Assembly (NCBI RefSeq): GCF_008086175.1
Contig: NZ_VSKM01000003.1
Span: forward strand, 1-64,000
Direction of reading: 5' to 3'
DNA: 64,000 nucleotides
Source of the DNA: Bizionia saleffrena
Lineage (GTDB): Bacteria > Bacteroidota > Bacteroidia > Flavobacteriales > Flavobacteriaceae
Shown here in pieces: positions 1 to 9,026 of this stretch. The position numbers and the translations under genes are program-made. The number at the start of each line of letters is the position of its first letter. The stretch's first letter is position 1. The notes below the pieces were generated by a model. The model made no database searches. It had not been told where the DNA came from and saw only the letters and a program-made list of their open reading frames with translations.

Positions 1-498
1 CCATAATACCAACATTAACTGCGGTAGATAACATTACCGAAAATGTAGACGCAAGTTGCGAATTCTCTATTCCAGAGTATTCAGGATTAACAACAGCTAC
101 CGATAATTGTGGAACCGCAACTCTAAGTCAATCACCAACTGTGGGCACTGTAATTAGTGGGCACAATACCGTGCAAACCATTACCCTTACGGCAGATGAC
201 GGCAACGGAAACACGAACACCACAACTTTCGATGTAACATTGGCAGATTCCATAATACCAACATTAACTGCGGTAGATAACATTACCGAAAATGTAGACG
301 CAAGTTGCGAATTCTCTATTCCAGAGTATTCAGGATTAACAACAGCTACCGATAATTGTGGAACCGCAACTCTAAGTCAATCACCAACTGTGGGCACTGT
401 AATTAGTGGGCACAATACCGTGCAAACCATTACCCTTACGGCAGATGACGGCAACGGAAACACAAACACTACAACTTTCGATGTAACATTGGCAGACG
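1..498 (+). repeat. Near-identical 249-bp tandem repeat inside the HYR gene
   Basis: Bases 3-251 and 252-500 are almost the same sequence, differing mainly at the 3' edge (acgaacacc against acaaacact, and the last codons). Each copy encodes one 83-residue HYR module. The array probably continues left of the window. Confidence 0.9.
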
Positions 499-1835
499 TA
501 ACAGCTCCAACAGCTGTAACACAAAACATTACAGTACAACTAAATGCAGCTGGAACGACAACCATAACACCTCAACAAATTAATAATGTTTCAACGGATG
601 CTTGTGGAATTGAAAGTTTCAGTTTAGATATCACGTCGTTTTCTTGTGAAAACATTGGAGGAAATACAGTGACTTTAACGGTAACAGATTTTAATGGTAA
701 TAGTGATACTACTACAGCAATTGTGACTGTAGAGGATACTGTGGCCCCATCGATTATAACTCAAGATATTGTTGTAGAATTAGATGAAAACGGAGTAGCA
801 AGTATTACTCCTTCACAAATAGATAATGTATCAACAGATAATTGTGGTATTGCTACCTATCTTTTAGATATCTACGACTTTTCGTGTGTAAACCTTGGTT
901 CAAATACAGTGACTTTAACAATAACCGACATCAATGGTAATGAATCACAAGCTACAGCGACAGTCCAAGTTGAAGATAATATTGCTCCTATTGCGTTAGC
1001 AATTACGCCTTTCACTATTCAATTGGATGAAGAAGGAACTGCTATTTTCATTAATGCTGATACTATAGATAATGGTTCAACTGATAATTGTTCAATAGCA
1101 TCAATGACTATCGACTTAGATACTTTTACATGTGATAACTTAGGAGATAATACGGTTACTTTAACCGTAATAGATTCTAGTGGCAATAGCTCGATAGCAG
1201 AAACAATAATTACAGTAGAAGACAATATATTACCAGTACTTTTTACTCAAGACTTAACCATAGAGCTAGATGAAAACGGTTTAGGAAGTGTTATCGCAGA
1301 AGAGTTTATAGTTGAAAGTTATGATAATTGTAGCATCTCAAGCCTAATTATTGACCAAAGTAATTTTGACTGTGCTGACTTAGGAGATTACTCAATTAAC
1401 TTGACAGCGACCGACTCTTCAGGAAATGTGTATACAGAAATTGTAATACTAACCGTAACTGGTAGTGATTTCGACGGAGATTTAATAGCTGACTCTTGCG
1501 ATTTTGATGACGATAACGACGGTATTCTCGACTACAATGATAGTTCTCCTTTTGTTAGTGAACCATTAATAGTTCCAGCTGAGGCATTCACACCAAATGG
1601 TGATAATATAAATGATTTATGGTTAATTCCAGGGATTGATAGCTACACCAATTCTATTGTTAAAGTTTATAACAAGTGGGGTCATGAGGTGTATGCGTCT
1701 AAAGGCTATAAAAACGATTGGAACGGAATTTATAAATCTAATTCCGAAAAAGTTCCGCCCGGGTCTTACTTGTATATAATTGACCTAGGAAATGGTTCAG
1801 CAATATTACAAGGTTGGATATTTATCAATTATTAA
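1..1835 (+). CDS. HYR-repeat T9SS substrate, gliding-motility C-terminal domain (3' part)
   Basis: The frame is open from base 3, so the gene begins upstream; about 610 residues are visible. It holds six HYR/Ig-like modules of 80-83 residues, most with the TDNC...NTVTLT..D.NGN signature. The first two are nearly identical in DNA (249-bp period) while the next four have diverged. A short Asp-rich calcium-binding stretch (DFDGDLIADSCDFDDDNDG) follows at about 1470-1545, then a CHU_C-type gliding-motility C-terminal domain beginning at AFTPNGDNINDLW and ending in GWIFINY. Family knowledge: this ending is the type B sorting signal of the type IX secretion system, so the product should be exported to the surface, probably as an adhesin. 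The next gene, 18 bases on, is its usual SprF-type partner. Confidence 0.93.
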   Translation, partial: IIPTLTAVDNITENVDASCEFSIPEYSGLTTATDNCGTATLSQSPTVGTVISGHNTVQTITLTADDGNGNTNTTTFDVTLADSIIPTLTAVDNITENVDASCEFSIPEYSGLTTATDNCGTATLSQSPTVGTVISGHNTVQTITLTADDGNGNTNTTTFDVTLADVTAPTAVTQNITVQLNAAGTTTITPQQINNVSTDACGIESFSLDITSFSCENIGGNTVTLTVTDFNGNSDTTTAIVTVEDTVAPSIITQDIVVELDENGVASITPSQIDNVSTDNCGIATYLLDIYDFSCVNLGSNTVTLTITDINGNESQATATVQVEDNIAPIALAITPFTIQLDEEGTAIFINADTIDNGSTDNCSIASMTIDLDTFTCDNLGDNTVTLTVIDSSGNSSIAETIITVEDNILPVLFTQDLTIELDENGLGSVIAEEFIVESYDNCSISSLIIDQSNFDCADLGDYSINLTATDSSGNVYTEIVILTVTGSDFDGDLIADSCDFDDDNDGILDYNDSSPFVSEPLIVPAEAFTPNGDNINDLWLIPGIDSYTNSIVKVYNKWGHEVYASKGYKNDWNGIYKSNSEKVPPGSYLYIIDLGNGSAILQGWIFINY

Positions 1836-1853
1836 TAAAAAAACGTCAATTAA

Positions 1854-2741
1854 ATGAAATATTTATATAAAGTTATTTTAATGTTGGGCTTATTTATAGC
1901 CACGACAGTAAGTGCTCAACAAGACCCTAGCTATACAATGTACCGTTATAGTATGAATTTAATAAACCCCGCGTACGCCGGAGCCAACGAAACTATTGAT
2001 TTTGGTGCCAGCGTCCGAAGCCAATGGTCCAATGTTAAAGGAGCGCCGGAAACACAAAGCTTTATTTTTGGAATCCCATTAGGTAAAAATGTAGGGCTTG
2101 GTTTATCAATAATTAACGATAAAACCTTTATAGAAAATCAAACATCTGTTGCTTTAGATTTTTCTTATCTTTTAAAGCTAAATGATAATTATGATTTATA
2201 TTTTGGTATTAAAGCAGGATTAAACTCTTACGATGCAAACACGAGGGGTTTAATAACATATAGCATAGAACAAGATCCCAACCTTATGAATCTTAGTGGC
2301 CAACTCAATCCAAACATTGGAGCTGGTGTTTATTTAAAACATAATGACTGTTTTATATCCTTTTCGGTTCCTAGAATTCTAAGCCCTGACAGATTAGAAG
2401 AAGAAAATGGAATAGCCACTGTAGGTACCGATAAAGTTCATGTTTATTTATCTGGAGGCTATAATTTTATTATCACAGAAAATATAATTTTAAAGCCTAG
2501 CGTCTTAATTAGACATGTTGAAGCTTCTCCTTTATCTATTGACTTAACTGCTTTATTAGAATTTAATAAATATTTTGATCTCGGTGCCGCTTACAGAATT
2601 GATGAAAGCATAAGTGGTCTTTTAATGTTTAAAGCTTCTAATGCATTACAAATAGGTTATGCTTATGAAACACCATTGGAAAATTCAATTAGAAGTATAG
2701 ACAATGGAACTCACGAGGTTTTAATGAGATTGAGTCTTTAA
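1854..2741 (+). CDS. PorP/SprF family type IX secretion membrane protein
   Basis: The product has 295 residues. An N-terminal signal peptide (about residues 1-21, ending TVSA-QQ) precedes the diagnostic PorP/SprF opening DPSYTMYRYSMNLINPAYAG, followed by alternating beta-strand sequence as expected of an outer-membrane barrel. In Bacteroidetes such proteins are encoded directly downstream of large substrates with type B C-terminal domains and help secrete or anchor them; SprF with SprB is the model. The 18-base spacing to the HYR gene supports co-transcription and a dedicated pairing. The partnership is inferred from position. A strong terminator follows. Confidence 0.93.
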   Translation: MKYLYKVILMLGLFIATTVSAQQDPSYTMYRYSMNLINPAYAGANETIDFGASVRSQWSNVKGAPETQSFIFGIPLGKNVGLGLSIINDKTFIENQTSVALDFSYLLKLNDNYDLYFGIKAGLNSYDANTRGLITYSIEQDPNLMNLSGQLNPNIGAGVYLKHNDCFISFSVPRILSPDRLEEENGIATVGTDKVHVYLSGGYNFIITENIILKPSVLIRHVEASPLSIDLTALLEFNKYFDLGAAYRIDESISGLLMFKASNALQIGYAYETPLENSIRSIDNGTHEVLMRLSL

Positions 2742-2778
2742 TTTTTCAACACTTACAATAAAAATTAATTATAAAGTA

Positions 2779-2811
2779 AAAAGAGCATACTTCTCGTATG
2801 CTCTTTTTTTT
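2779..2811 (+). terminator. Rho-independent terminator after the SprF-type gene
   Basis: AAGAGCATAC and GTATGCTCTT form a 10-bp stem with a 5-base loop (ttctc), followed by a run of eight T. It closes the HYR/SprF operon. A-rich sequence on the left side might let it work on the other strand too. Confidence 0.88.
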
Positions 2812-3051
2812 GTTTAAGTCAAATATTGTTCTTTTCTTCTTTGAGATAATAGAAAGTAATAGATGTGATAAATCCACATTATTTCATGACAATTCAAGCC
2901 TTTTTGCGCCATTCTCAAAAACGTGTTTAATACTAGATAAATCTATACTTATAAAACCTCTTAAATCTACTATTTAACCAATTACAATTATAGCGAAATA
3001 TGTAGTTGATAACCACGAGAAGATTATAACTACTCATCTTACGCCCAAACT

Positions 3052-4959
3052 CTACAACGCATTCTTAATAATTTCTTCTACACATTCAGGATTTAATAAG
3101 GTACTTGTGTCCCCTAAATTAGAAGTATCTTTCTCTGCTATTTTACGTAAAATACGACGCATAATTTTTCCGCTTCTTGTTTTTGGTAATCCCGAAGTAA
3201 ACTGAATCTTCTCTAGCTTAGCAATCGCTCCAATACGATCTGAAATCAACTGATTTATTTCCTTTTTCAAATTGGAATGATCGCGACTTTCGCCAACATC
3301 TTTTAACGTGACGTATGCATATAAAGCACTTCCCTTAATATCGTGCGGGAATCCAACTATAGCCGACTCGGCAACGGCAGGATGCTCGTTAATAGCATCT
3401 TCAATAGGTGCAGTTCCTAAATTATGTCCCGATACAATAATCACATCATCCACACGGCCTGTTATTCGGTAGTAGCCAACCTCATCACGCAAAGCACCAT
3501 CACCAGTAAAATACATATTCTCGTAAGCCGTAAAATATGTTTCTTTATACCGTTTATGATCGCCCCAAATAGTACGTGCAATACTTGGCCAAGGAAATTT
3601 TATACACAAGCGTCCTTCCACTTGATTTCCTATTAATTCCTCACCATTATCGCCCATTAAAGCAGGTTGTATTCCAATAAATGGCAACGTTGCATAGGTG
3701 GGTTTCGTTGGCGTTACATACGGTATCGGTGTAATCATTATCCCACCATTTTCCGTTTGCCACCACGTATCTATTATCGGACTTTTACCTTTGCCCACAT
3801 TTTCATTATACCAATGCCAAGCTTCTTCATTAATCGGTTCACCCACCGTGCCTAATACTTTTAATGACGATAAATCGTAATTCTCTATGATTTCCGCACC
3901 TTGTTTTGCCAGGGCTCTAATGGCTGTTGGAGCAGTGTAAAATTGTGAAACTTTATGCTTTTGAACGACGTCCCAAAAACGACCGTAATCAGGATAACTG
4001 GGTACGCCTTCAAATAAAACGGTAGTTGCTCCATTGGCTAATGGTCCATAAACAATATAACTATGCCCAGTAATCCAACCAATATCTGCGGTACACCAAT
4101 ACACATCATTCTCGCGATATTGAAACGCATTTTTAAAGGTGTACGCTGTATATACCATATAGCCAGCCGTAGTATGCACCATCCCTTTAGGTTGCCCAGT
4201 GGATCCCGATGTATATAAAATAAACAACGGATCTTCAGCATCCATTATTTCAGCGTCCCCTTCCTTTGAAGCGGCATCTAATAAAGGTTGTAACCATTTA
4301 TCACGCCCGTCTTTCATTACAATATCCGATTGAATACGTTTTGCTACTAACACTGTTAACACTCCCGGGCAAGAGTCTAAAGCTTCATCAACGATACCTT
4401 TTAAATCTATCGTTTTTGCACCTCTGTAAGACCCATCAGACGTAATAACTAACTTACAGTCGCTATCGTTAATTCTAGTGGATAAAGCGGTGGCAGAAAA
4501 CCCTGCGAAGACCACCGAGTGAATAGCGCCAATACGCGCACAGGCCAGAATAGAAATGGCCAACTCTGGAATCATTGGTACATAAATGCACACACGATCT
4601 CCTTTTTTAACGCCTTCCGCTTTTAACACATTAGCAAACTGATTAACACGTTCGTATAATTGTCTGTACGTAATATGCTCTGCGGGATCTTTAGGATCAT
4701 TCGGTTCGAATAGAATGGCTGTTTTATCGCCTCGAGTCGCCAAATGTCTATCGATACAATTCTCGGTAATGTTTAATTTCGCCCCTTCAAACCACGTTAC
4801 TTCTGGCGTTTTGAAATCCCATTTTAAAACCGAATCCCACTTTTTACGCCAGAGAAAATGTTCTTCGGCTATTTCTTCCCAAAATTTCTCAGGTTCGCGT
4901 ACCGATTTACGGTATACTTGAAAATATTCTTCTAAATGTTTTATATGGTAATTACTCAT
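3052..4959 (-). CDS. acs: Acetyl-CoA synthetase (AMP-forming)
   Basis: The product has 635 residues, the usual length of Acs. It activates acetate with ATP and CoA to acetyl-CoA in the cytoplasm. The adenylate-forming signature ILYTSGSTGQPKGM lies at about residues 247-260, WWQTENGG is typical of acetyl-CoA synthetases, and the C-terminal PKTRSGKIMRR (Lys near 598) carries the catalytic, commonly acetylated lysine. The ATG at 4959 gives the full N-terminal lid (MSNYHIKHLEEYFQ). A four-copy heptanucleotide repeat sits just upstream of the start. Next on the same strand upstream is the Na+:alanine symporter, with about 80 bases between, so the two may be linked. Confidence 0.97.
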   Translation of the reverse strand: MSNYHIKHLEEYFQVYRKSVREPEKFWEEIAEEHFLWRKKWDSVLKWDFKTPEVTWFEGAKLNITENCIDRHLATRGDKTAILFEPNDPKDPAEHITYRQLYERVNQFANVLKAEGVKKGDRVCIYVPMIPELAISILACARIGAIHSVVFAGFSATALSTRINDSDCKLVITSDGSYRGAKTIDLKGIVDEALDSCPGVLTVLVAKRIQSDIVMKDGRDKWLQPLLDAASKEGDAEIMDAEDPLFILYTSGSTGQPKGMVHTTAGYMVYTAYTFKNAFQYRENDVYWCTADIGWITGHSYIVYGPLANGATTVLFEGVPSYPDYGRFWDVVQKHKVSQFYTAPTAIRALAKQGAEIIENYDLSSLKVLGTVGEPINEEAWHWYNENVGKGKSPIIDTWWQTENGGIMITPIPYVTPTKPTYATLPFIGIQPALMGDNGEELIGNQVEGRLCIKFPWPSIARTIWGDHKRYKETYFTAYENMYFTGDGALRDEVGYYRITGRVDDVIIVSGHNLGTAPIEDAINEHPAVAESAIVGFPHDIKGSALYAYVTLKDVGESRDHSNLKKEINQLISDRIGAIAKLEKIQFTSGLPKTRSGKIMRRILRKIAEKDTSNLGDTSTLLNPECVEEIIKNAL

Positions 4960-4965
4960 AATAGT

Positions 4966-4993
4966 ACTTTTAACTTTTAACTTTTAACTTTTA
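4966..4993 (-). repeat. Heptanucleotide repeat (TAAAAGT)x4 in the acs leader
   Basis: Four perfect tandem copies of ACTTTTA on the plus strand (TAAAAGT in the sense of acs) end 6 bases before the acs start codon. A 7-base period is not a multiple of three and lies outside the coding region, so copy-number slippage would change leader length only. Confidence 0.85.
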
Positions 4994-5039
4994 AAATTAT
5001 AAACGTAAAATCATAAAAATAGAAGGTAGTAAATAAACA

Positions 5040-6416
5040 CTAGTGATTTAACTTCATCTTATTAAAATAACGTTTGGCTTCCTTGAGTACTTTTGGTGCT
5101 AAAATTAGGGTTGCCAACATTGTTGGTATTGCCATTAGGGCAAAGAAACCGTCGATTAAGTTTATAATTAATCCTAACGAGGTCGTTGCTCCTACTATAA
5201 TACTCAGAATATAAATATAATTATAATACTTCTTATTATGGGCGCCAAATAGAAAAGACATACATTTTGTACCGTAATACGAATATGAAAATAAAGACGA
5301 CACGCTAAATACCGCAATACAAAGTAGTAATAAATAATTACCAAACGTTGGTATGGCAGAATCGAAAGCCGAAGCGGTTAAAGAAACCCCATTAGCATCG
5401 GTGGTTTGCCAAACGCCCGTAACTAAAATCGCCATTGCCGTTAAAGTACAGACAATAAGTGTATCGATCGCTGGTCCTAACATTGCGACTAACCCTTCCC
5501 GAATAGGCTCGGAAGTTTTTGCAGCGCCGTGTGCCATTGGTGCCATACCTATTCCAGCTTCATTACTAAAAGCGCCACGACGAACCCCTAATAAGATTAA
5601 TCCTCCCGTTAATCCGCCTAAAAACCGATCGCCTTTAAAATAATCGGCAGCAAAAGCATCTGTGAAAATGAGTTTGAAATAGCCAGGAACCACCTCACTA
5701 TTTAGCACTAAAATATAAAGGATTAACACGAAATACAAAATCACCATAGCCGGAACTAACGTCGAAGCGACCTTACTAATTCTACTAATACCACCTAATA
5801 TAACGATGCTAGTAATAAGGACTAAAGCACCCGCTATCATTAAATTAGTGTAAGTCGATACTTCCACCCCATTAGGCACCAATAAAATACCATTAATGGC
5901 TTGGGTTAATTGGTTCACATTAAAAACGGGTAAGGCACCAACCATCGCACATAAACTAAAAAAGACAGCTAAAGGTTTCCACCGTTTGCCTAAACCTTCA
6001 GTAATAAAATACATCGGGCCACCTTGAATATCGCCATTACTATCTTTTCCGCGATACATAACTGCTAAACTCGAAGTAAAGAATTTTGTCGACATACCGA
6101 TAACGGCACTAATCCACATCCAGAATACAGCACCGGGACCACCAATAGAAATGGCAACGGCTACCCCTGCGATATTCCCCATACCAATGGTAGACGATAA
6201 CGCAGTGGTTAAGGCCTGAAAATGACTAATATCTCCCGGGTCGTTGGCATTATCATATTTCCCTAATACTACTTGAATGGCGTGTCCTAAATATCGGAAT
6301 GGTAAAAACCGAGATAATATGAGCAGATACAATCCGCCACCAATCAACAAAATTAATAAGGGTAAACCCCAAACAAATGACGCAAAGCGCTCTATAATCT
6401 CATTAACTAATTGCAT
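5040..6416 (-). CDS. Sodium:alanine/glycine symporter (AGCS family)
   Basis: The longest frame begins at 6542, but its first 42 residues are not symporter-like and would overlap the divergent CLC gene at 6526. I take the internal ATG at 6416 (MQLVNEIIERFASFVWGLP), giving 458 residues. About ten hydrophobic segments are visible, with the AGCS signatures TTALSSTIGMGNIAGVA, GGPGAVFWMW, and the RGAFSNEAGIGMAPMAHGAA motif near the C-terminal half. The family imports alanine or glycine together with sodium across the inner membrane. Which amino acid is carried cannot be read from sequence. The product lies downstream of no other gene on this strand and about 80 bases upstream of acs. Confidence 0.93.
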   Translation of the reverse strand: MQLVNEIIERFASFVWGLPLLILLIGGGLYLLILSRFLPFRYLGHAIQVVLGKYDNANDPGDISHFQALTTALSSTIGMGNIAGVAVAISIGGPGAVFWMWISAVIGMSTKFFTSSLAVMYRGKDSNGDIQGGPMYFITEGLGKRWKPLAVFFSLCAMVGALPVFNVNQLTQAINGILLVPNGVEVSTYTNLMIAGALVLITSIVILGGISRISKVASTLVPAMVILYFVLILYILVLNSEVVPGYFKLIFTDAFAADYFKGDRFLGGLTGGLILLGVRRGAFSNEAGIGMAPMAHGAAKTSEPIREGLVAMLGPAIDTLIVCTLTAMAILVTGVWQTTDANGVSLTASAFDSAIPTFGNYLLLLCIAVFSVSSLFSYSYYGTKCMSFLFGAHNKKYYNYIYILSIIVGATTSLGLIINLIDGFFALMAIPTMLATLILAPKVLKEAKRYFNKMKLNH

Positions 6417-6525
6417 ATATTGTCTAAGTAAAGTAAGTTTGCATAAATGTATTAAAACTGATTTACTTTTATAACGAAAACTAAATTTTAACACGTTATT
6501 AGTAGTCTTAAAATAGGGATTTATA

Positions 6526-7800
6526 GTGAAACTAAAACGCAAAAAACAACTCGTTACCTATCTAAATATATTAGATAAACCCATTAGGTTTAATCCGTTT
6601 GTATTTAATAGAACCTTTTTATTATGGGCGTTATTAGGTGTAATGGGTGGATTGATTGCCAGTTCTTATTGGCTAATTTTAGACTATTTAACGCATACAA
6701 TTGCTTTTTTTGAAGGATGGCAAGTGATACCTGCAATGACTATTTGTGGGCTTTTGGCAGGATTAATTATTCATTGGATTGGAGATCCGGGCGAGATTCA
6801 TTTAATAGTGAATAACATCCGTTTTAATAACGGTAAATTGGACCCGAAAAACAATCCGTCTATGGTATTATCTTCTTTACTATGTGTTGCTTCTGGAGGC
6901 AGTTTAGGCCCCGAAGCACCTCTAATACAAGTGACAGGATCTACAGGAACATGGTTAGGGAAATTATTCCGACTTAAAGGTGAAGAACTCCGTTCCTTAA
7001 GTATTGCTGGAATGGCTTCTGGCTTCACCGCTCTATTTGGTGCGCCACTGGGTGGGAGTTTATTTTCATTAGAAATATTACATCATAAACACGCTGTTGA
7101 ATATTACAAAGCCATTATCCCAGCGTTGGTAGCCAGTAGTTTTAGTTATGTGGTATTTGCCATTATTATCGAAATAGGTTTGGGATCCACTTGGACGTTA
7201 TCTGCTTACGAATACGACGGGGTTTTCGATTTTGCTTACGCCGTTTTATTTGCTCTCGCCGGAACCTTTATGGGCTGGCTATTTATTTACTGTACCAAAT
7301 TCTTTAAAAAAGTGTTTGAACGCTTTACGATTCCTATTTATGTAAAAACAACTATTGGTGGTGTTATTCTGGGAGTAATTGCTTACTATTTACCTTTAAC
7401 ACGCTATTTTGGGCACCACGAAATTAACGAGCTTCTTAGTCAGAGTTTACCCCTAACAACCTTAGTGGCTATTTTAGTTTTTAAAATTATAGCGATTGCC
7501 GTAACCGTTACATCGGGCTGGCGTGGTGGATTTATTATCCCATTGTTTTTTGTAGGAACGACCTTAGGACTGATTATTCATCAGCTGTTTCCAAACACTA
7601 ATCTAACTTTAACGATTGTGAGCTGCATGGCCGGTATAAATGCTTGTGTGACGCGTACGCCAATGAGCACCACGATTTTGTTAGCAACCCTAACCGGATT
7701 TTCTTATTTTATCCCTATTCTTTTCGCCAGCTTAACAGGCTATTTTCTAGCGCCAAGAATTCCTTTTATCCGATCGCAGTTGGAAGAAGAAAATGAGTAA
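6526..7800 (+). CDS. CLC-family chloride channel-like protein, atypical selectivity motifs
   Basis: The product has 424 residues with about ten membrane helices. The start appears to be GTG at 6526; the next in-frame Met (residue 40) would cut into the first helix. CLC landmarks are SGGSLGPEAPLIQ (in place of GREGPxxQ), the helix around GAPLGGSLFSLEIL, and GWRGGFIIPLFFVGTTLG (the GxFxP motif). Two residues that couple protons in E. coli ClcA are changed: the gating Glu148 position is Leu, and the inner Glu203 position appears to be Ile. GSGIP is replaced by GDPGE. By family logic this points to channel-like or otherwise uncoupled transport, which is an inference. No regulatory CBS domains are present. 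Confidence 0.85.
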   Translation: MKLKRKKQLVTYLNILDKPIRFNPFVFNRTFLLWALLGVMGGLIASSYWLILDYLTHTIAFFEGWQVIPAMTICGLLAGLIIHWIGDPGEIHLIVNNIRFNNGKLDPKNNPSMVLSSLLCVASGGSLGPEAPLIQVTGSTGTWLGKLFRLKGEELRSLSIAGMASGFTALFGAPLGGSLFSLEILHHKHAVEYYKAIIPALVASSFSYVVFAIIIEIGLGSTWTLSAYEYDGVFDFAYAVLFALAGTFMGWLFIYCTKFFKKVFERFTIPIYVKTTIGGVILGVIAYYLPLTRYFGHHEINELLSQSLPLTTLVAILVFKIIAIAVTVTSGWRGGFIIPLFFVGTTLGLIIHQLFPNTNLTLTIVSCMAGINACVTRTPMSTTILLATLTGFSYFIPILFASLTGYFLAPRIPFIRSQLEEENE

Positions 7801-7825
7801 CGAAAGGATTCTTTTAAAAAGTACA

Positions 7826-7858
7826 AAAAAAAGACCCTGCGAAGGCAAGGTCTTTTTT
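7826..7858. terminator. Bidirectional terminator between CLC gene and purC
   Basis: AAAGACC...TGC/GCA...GGTCTTT hairpin with A-run on the left and T-run on the right, placed between two convergent genes, so it can serve both strands. Confidence 0.8.
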
Positions 7859-7901
7859 GTTATTAGTTGAAAGTGTTAAAGAGGTATAAATACTCACTAC
7901 C

Positions 7902-8858
7902 TTATAACGTTTTTAAAAACGCTTCTACATTGTTTTGAATACGTTCCTGAATATTAGAAACATCTGCTTTTACAAACGGTTCGCCCATTATGTTTTCGTA
8001 AAGCTCGATATATCGTTCTGAAACGGTCGTAATATACGCGTCACTCATTTCTGGAACAGATTGTCCTTTTAGACCTTGAAACTCATTAGCGATTAACCAT
8101 TGGCGTACAAACTCTTTAGACAATTGTTTTTGGGTTTCTCCTTTATCCTGACGCTCTTGATACCCGTCTGCATAAAAATAACGTGAAGAATCTGGCGTAT
8201 GGATTTCATCAATTAAAACGATTTTACCACCTTTAGTTTTACCGAATTCGTATTTCGTATCGACTAAAATCAAGCCCCGAGAGGCTGCGATTTCTGTACC
8301 ACGCTGAAATAATTTACGGGTATAATCTTCTAAGACTAAATAATCCGCTTCGCTAACAATTTCTTTTTTAATGATGTCTTCGCGAGAGATATCCTCATCG
8401 TGATCGCCCATTTCTGCTTTGGTAGCTGGTGTAATAATAGGCTCAGGAAACTTATCGTTTTCTTTCATTCCTTCTGGCATAGCAACACCACAAAGTATTC
8501 TTTTTCCTGCTTTATATTCGCGAGCTGCGTGACCCGACATATACCCACGAATAACCATTTCGACTTTAAAAGGGTCGCATAAATGCCCAACGGCTACGTT
8601 AGGATCGGGAGTCGCAATTAACCAATTTGGTACTAAATCTTCGGTTTGTGCCATAAATTTAGTAGCGATTTGATTAAGGATTTGCCCTTTAAAAGGAATA
8701 CCTTTTGGCATAACGACATCGAAAGCGCTTAACCTATCGGTAGCGACCATTACTAAAATATCGTTTTCTAAGCTGTAAACGGCTCTTACTTTTCCTTTGT
8801 AAACGCTGTGTTGACCAGGGAAATTAAAATTGGAATCTGTAATTGTTTGAGTTGACAT
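7902..8858 (-). CDS. purC: Phosphoribosylaminoimidazole-succinocarboxamide synthase (SAICAR synthetase)
   Basis: The product has 318 residues, the longer ADE1-like size common in Bacteroidetes. It condenses CAIR with aspartate, using ATP, to give SAICAR in purine synthesis. Visible family motifs are [11 protein letters not shown] near the N-terminus, [20 protein letters not shown], the substrate-binding [16 protein letters not shown], and [30 protein letters not shown] in three adjoining pieces. The ATG at 8858 ([11 protein letters not shown]) fits the family start. It stands alone on its strand; the gap of about 170 bases before the PhoH gene contains only a weak hairpin. Confidence 0.97.
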   Translation of the reverse strand: MSTQTITDSNFNFPGQHSVYKGKVRAVYSLENDILVMVATDRLSAFDVVMPKGIPFKGQILNQIATKFMAQTEDLVPNWLIATPDPNVAVGHLCDPFKVEMVIRGYMSGHAAREYKAGKRILCGVAMPEGMKENDKFPEPIITPATKAEMGDHDEDISREDIIKKEIVSEADYLVLEDYTRKLFQRGTEIAASRGLILVDTKYEFGKTKGGKIVLIDEIHTPDSSRYFYADGYQERQDKGETQKQLSKEFVRQWLIANEFQGLKGQSVPEMSDAYITTVSERYIELYENIMGEPFVKADVSNIQERIQNNVEAFLKTL

Positions 8859-8977
8859 TGTTTTTGTTGTGCTGTTGTTGTGTTGTAATAAAAGCGCTAA
8901 GGCCTATTCTAATACTAAGGACTTTACCCCTAGCCCTGATTGAGGCTTTGTTGGAGCTCTTTTTTTATTTTTCAAAA

Positions 8978-9013
8978 ATATAAAAAAGCGACTGCCGAAA
9001 GCAGGAAATAGCT
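8978..9013 (-). terminator. Possible terminator after the PhoH-like gene
   Basis: Read on the minus strand, CTGC-TTTCG-GCAG with an outer AAGC/GCTT pairing and an internal loop is followed by six T and an AT-rich tail. The stem is imperfect, so this is tentative. Confidence 0.35.
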
Positions 9014-9026
9014 TCTAATTAAAAAA

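Noticed and set aside
1-500. Direct repeats resembling a CRISPR or satellite array
   Set aside because: The 249-bp repeats lie inside one open frame and encode HYR modules, so they are protein-domain repeats.
5040-6542. Longer 500-residue start for the alanine symporter
   Set aside because: The extra 42 residues are not symporter-like and overlap the divergent CLC gene and its start.
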